64,000 nucleotides of DNA from Bacteroidota bacterium (GTDB taxonomy: Bacteria > Bacteroidota > Bacteroidia > Bacteroidales > F082). This document shows, piece by piece, positions 61,650-64,000 of this stretch. Under the pieces are notes generated by a model, which saw nothing but the letters and a program-made list of their open reading frames with translations, had not been told where the DNA came from and searched no databases. The stretch is from contig JABMPH010000274.1 in the NCBI GenBank assembly GCA_013203805.1, forward strand, positions 24,117 through 88,116, written 5' to 3'. Positions within the stretch are counted from its first letter, which is position 1, and each line of letters opens with the position of its first letter. The position numbers and the translations under genes are program-made.

Positions 61650-64000
61650 ATGAACTATCCTGCTAACTTTGAGCAAAAAATAGGCTTTGATCAGATAAAG
61701 CAAAACCTCAGCCAATTGTGTATAAGCACAATGGGGGAACAATTTGTCGACAAGATCAGGGTTTCATCAAATATAAGTTTAATTAAAAAACTTCTAGAGC
61801 AGTCCAGCGAATTCGTTAAACTATTGACTACTGGAAAAACTTTTCCTGCAAACGATTTTTTCGACCTTCGTAACGAACTATCACATTTAAAAACGCCAGG
61901 AAGTTATATAGAACAGGAAGTCCTGTTCAATCTTAAAGCATCTTTGTTTACAATAAATGAGATCCTATTTTATTTTAAAGATACAGAAGAAGACGCCTAT
62001 CCTGAGCTAAAAAATTTGGTGTATCAAGTTAATTTCCCTTCAGAGTTATTACCAGAGGCCGAAAGAATTATTGATGAAAAAGGTGACATAAGAGATAATG
62101 CATCTGAAAATCTTAAGCGTATCCGCCAAAGTATCACAGGAAAACATAGGCAAGTATTCAGCGAAACTAAAAAAGCTTTTGAGCATGCCAAAAAATCGGG
62201 CTTTGTTCCTGATAATTCTGAAGTTACAATAAGAAATGGACGTTCAGTTATTCCATTAAAAGTTGCTGATAAACGATCGATAGGTGGAATTATTCACGAT
62301 GAATCTTCAACTGGCCAAACTGTATTTGTCGAAGCTCCTATTTCATTTGAAATAAATAACGAGATCAAAGAATTAGAGAGTGAGGAAAGGAGGGAAATTA
62401 TAAAAATATTAGTGATATTTACCGATAAGTTACGTCCATCAATACCAGATTTATTTGATGCATATCGATTCCTTGGACTAATTGATTTTATTCGAGCAAA
62501 AGCTCTTTTCTCAGTTAAAACAAAAGCAACACAACCTACTATTTCGAAAACACTGCCAATCGACATCAGAGAGGCGAAGCATCCACTACTATATATAACA
62601 TTAAGAGAACAAAAAAAGGAAGTTGTTCCTTTGGATATAGAACTATCAGCACATAGCAGAATACTTATTATTTCAGGGCCAAATGCTGGGGGGAAATCCG
62701 TTTGCTTAAAAACAGTTGGCATACTTCAGTATATGTTACAATGTGGGCTCCTCATTTGTGCATCACCCGATAGTGTTTTCAAGATATTTGACAATCTATT
62801 TATTGATATTGGTGATGAACAATCGATTGAAAATGATTTAAGTACCTATAGCTCGCATTTGCTCAATATGAAGCATTTTTTGCGTCACTCAAACAGCAGT
62901 ACCCTTGTTCTAATTGATGAATTTGGTACAGGGACAGAACCACAACTAGGAGGAGCAATTGCGGAAGCTACACTTGAACAGCTAAATGAAAAAGAAACCT
63001 ACGGCGTTATAACAACGCACTATACAAATATTAAATTGGCTGCCGAAAGAATGCAGGGAATAGTAAATGGTGCCATGCTCTTCGACTCGAAGGAAATGCA
63101 ACCACTTTATAAACTCCAAATTGGAAAACCCGGTAGCTCATTTGCTTTTGAAATTGCCAGAAAAATAGGGTTTCCTGAACATGTACTTAACAATGCAAAA
63201 AAGAAAAGTGGCGGAAAACATGTGCGTTTCGATCAGCAACTTCAACAATTGGAAATTGACAAAATAAAGCTCGAAAAACAACAACAAAAAATTGATTCAT
63301 CAGATGCAAATCTTAATATGATGATTGATGAATACAGTGATTTGATTTCAAAACTTGAGAAATCAAAAAAACAAATAATAAAGGATGCTCAGGATAAAGC
63401 ATTAACAATAATTGAGTCTTCAAACAAAGCTGTAGAAAAAACAATCCGCGACATCAAAGAAGCTGACGCTGACAAAACCAAAACCCGGGAAATAAGGCAA
63501 GAGCTTATTAGGAAAAAGGAAGAACTCAAAGTTAACCCAGACAATTTAATAGAAAAGAAAAAGGACACACAAAGCAAGAAACAAGATAAAAAGCACCAAA
63601 CAAAGTCAGTAATTGATAATAAACCTCTCAAGCCAGGCGACTTTGTAAAAGTAATGGATTCAAGTATCGTTGGTGAACTTATATCTATCGTAGGGGATGA
63701 TGCTCAGATTAATGTAAATGATGTAAAGCTTAAAACTTCCGTTTCAAAGCTAGTAAAGACTATAGCTCCAAAACAAAAGATCGTAAGAAGAACAGGATAT
63801 AATGATATCGTAAGCGATCTTAATCAAAAGGCAGCAAATTTTCAATTAAGTATTGATTTGCGAGGCAAGCGTGCCGATGAGGCAATGTCGCTTTTGCAAA
63901 AATATATTGATGAGGCCATACTTCTAAATATGAAAGAAATAAGTATTTTACATGGCAAAGGATATGGTATTCTTAGAGAGATTATACGTGAGTATCTGCA
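61650..64000 (+). CDS. mutS2: Endonuclease MutS2 (C-terminus cut by window edge)
   Basis: About 783 residues in the window, open to the right edge. The ABC-type ATPase has Walker A GPNAGGKS (343-350), the signature and Walker B segments LSTYSSHLLNM and LVLIDEFGTGTEP, and the coiled-coil stalk (about 525-640). The C-terminal Smr nuclease domain starts near residue 733 (IDLRGKRADEAM ... ILHGKGYGILREII). There is no mismatch-recognition domain I, as expected for MutS2, which acts in recombination suppression and ribosome rescue. Only a few residues should be missing. Confidence 0.95.
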   Translation, partial: MNYPANFEQKIGFDQIKQNLSQLCISTMGEQFVDKIRVSSNISLIKKLLEQSSEFVKLLTTGKTFPANDFFDLRNELSHLKTPGSYIEQEVLFNLKASLFTINEILFYFKDTEEDAYPELKNLVYQVNFPSELLPEAERIIDEKGDIRDNASENLKRIRQSITGKHRQVFSETKKAFEHAKKSGFVPDNSEVTIRNGRSVIPLKVADKRSIGGIIHDESSTGQTVFVEAPISFEINNEIKELESEERREIIKILVIFTDKLRPSIPDLFDAYRFLGLIDFIRAKALFSVKTKATQPTISKTLPIDIREAKHPLLYITLREQKKEVVPLDIELSAHSRILIISGPNAGGKSVCLKTVGILQYMLQCGLLICASPDSVFKIFDNLFIDIGDEQSIENDLSTYSSHLLNMKHFLRHSNSSTLVLIDEFGTGTEPQLGGAIAEATLEQLNEKETYGVITTHYTNIKLAAERMQGIVNGAMLFDSKEMQPLYKLQIGKPGSSFAFEIARKIGFPEHVLNNAKKKSGGKHVRFDQQLQQLEIDKIKLEKQQQKIDSSDANLNMMIDEYSDLISKLEKSKKQIIKDAQDKALTIIESSNKAVEKTIRDIKEADADKTKTREIRQELIRKKEELKVNPDNLIEKKKDTQSKKQDKKHQTKSVIDNKPLKPGDFVKVMDSSIVGELISIVGDDAQINVNDVKLKTSVSKLVKTIAPKQKIVRRTGYNDIVSDLNQKAANFQLSIDLRGKRADEAMSLLQKYIDEAILLNMKEISILHGKGYGILREIIREYL

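Noticed and set aside
62294..62722. 142-codon ORF antisense to mutS2
   Set aside because: Shadow of a conserved ATPase; no independent support.
1..64000. CRISPR array, tRNA or rRNA genes, insertion sequence
   Set aside because: Looked for regular direct repeats, clover-leaf-like segments and transposase motifs by eye; none seen. A small tRNA could be missed without a search tool.

Overview
The window looks like chromosome of a Bacteroidota (Bacteroidetes) species, probably near the Bacteroidales/Marinilabiliales. Supporting points: AT-rich DNA; almost no Shine-Dalgarno sequences; repeated TAnnTTTG promoter -7 elements; two proteins with type IX secretion (T9SS) C-terminal sorting domains; families typical of the phylum (S46 dipeptidyl-peptidase, DUF4290, DUF4468, 'GYDIA' GHMP kinase, Bacteroidetes-type sdhCAB, lipoproteins whose mature end begins with a P..GGPKD-like motif). 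It is mostly ordinary core chromosome with short accessory patches. No rRNA, tRNA, CRISPR array, insertion sequence or prophage was seen.

Layout. 1-5.4 kb (minus): dxs (runs off the left edge), a steroid-5-alpha-reductase-like membrane protein coupled to an SDR epimerase, and an orphan sensor histidine kinase. 5.7-10.2 kb (plus): a MacB-type ABC export operon (ATPase, two permeases, periplasmic adaptor) closed by a strong terminator. 10.4-15.8 kb (plus): a secreted triple TonB_C-domain protein, an M49-like metallopeptidase lipoprotein and a DPP7-type S46 peptidase. 15.9-21.4 kb (minus): a MobB-like P-loop protein and TauE/SafE permease behind a highly structured leader (candidate Moco-type riboswitch), a Cys-rich nitronate-monooxygenase-like protein, an alpha/beta-hydrolase lipoprotein and an epimerase. 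21.8-29.4 kb (plus): a large T9SS-secreted PNGase F-like protein with a LamG domain, two tandem B12-binding radical SAM paralogues and a cysteate-synthase-like PLP enzyme. 29.4-32.7 kb (minus): gpmA, a metallophosphoesterase, mobA and an ECF-like membrane protein in one tight operon. 32.9-38.4 kb: polysaccharide deacetylase, Ig-like lipoprotein, ArsR regulator, adenine deaminase, a membrane protein. 38.5-41.3 kb (minus): DUF4468 protein, class II HMG-CoA reductase and GYDIA kinase. 41.5-44.4 kb: a MntA/HepT toxin-antitoxin pair, an orphan T9SS tail, a T9SS-secreted protein and a decayed ORF. 44.4-64 kb: sdhCAB, holB, tilS, dsbD, murA, DUF4290, rplM-rpsI-rpsB-tsf, two paralogous outer-membrane barrel-like proteins, a ferredoxin-NADP reductase with a small BFD-like [2Fe-2S] protein, and mutS2 (runs off the right edge).

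How the genes fit together. sdhCAB plus gpmA indicate standard energy metabolism. The S46 and M49 enzymes suggest peptide use. DsbD and the MacB-type exporter are envelope functions. Two separate loci carry the two halves of molybdenum-cofactor nucleotide attachment (mobB-like and mobA), each beside a membrane transporter. The cysteate synthase fits sulfonolipid biosynthesis known in this phylum. Both an MEP-pathway enzyme (Dxs) and mevalonate-type enzymes (HMG-CoA reductase, GHMP kinase) are present. Several starts were moved inward from the longest ORF on the basis of signal peptides, paralogue alignment or intergenic structure; this is stated per entry.
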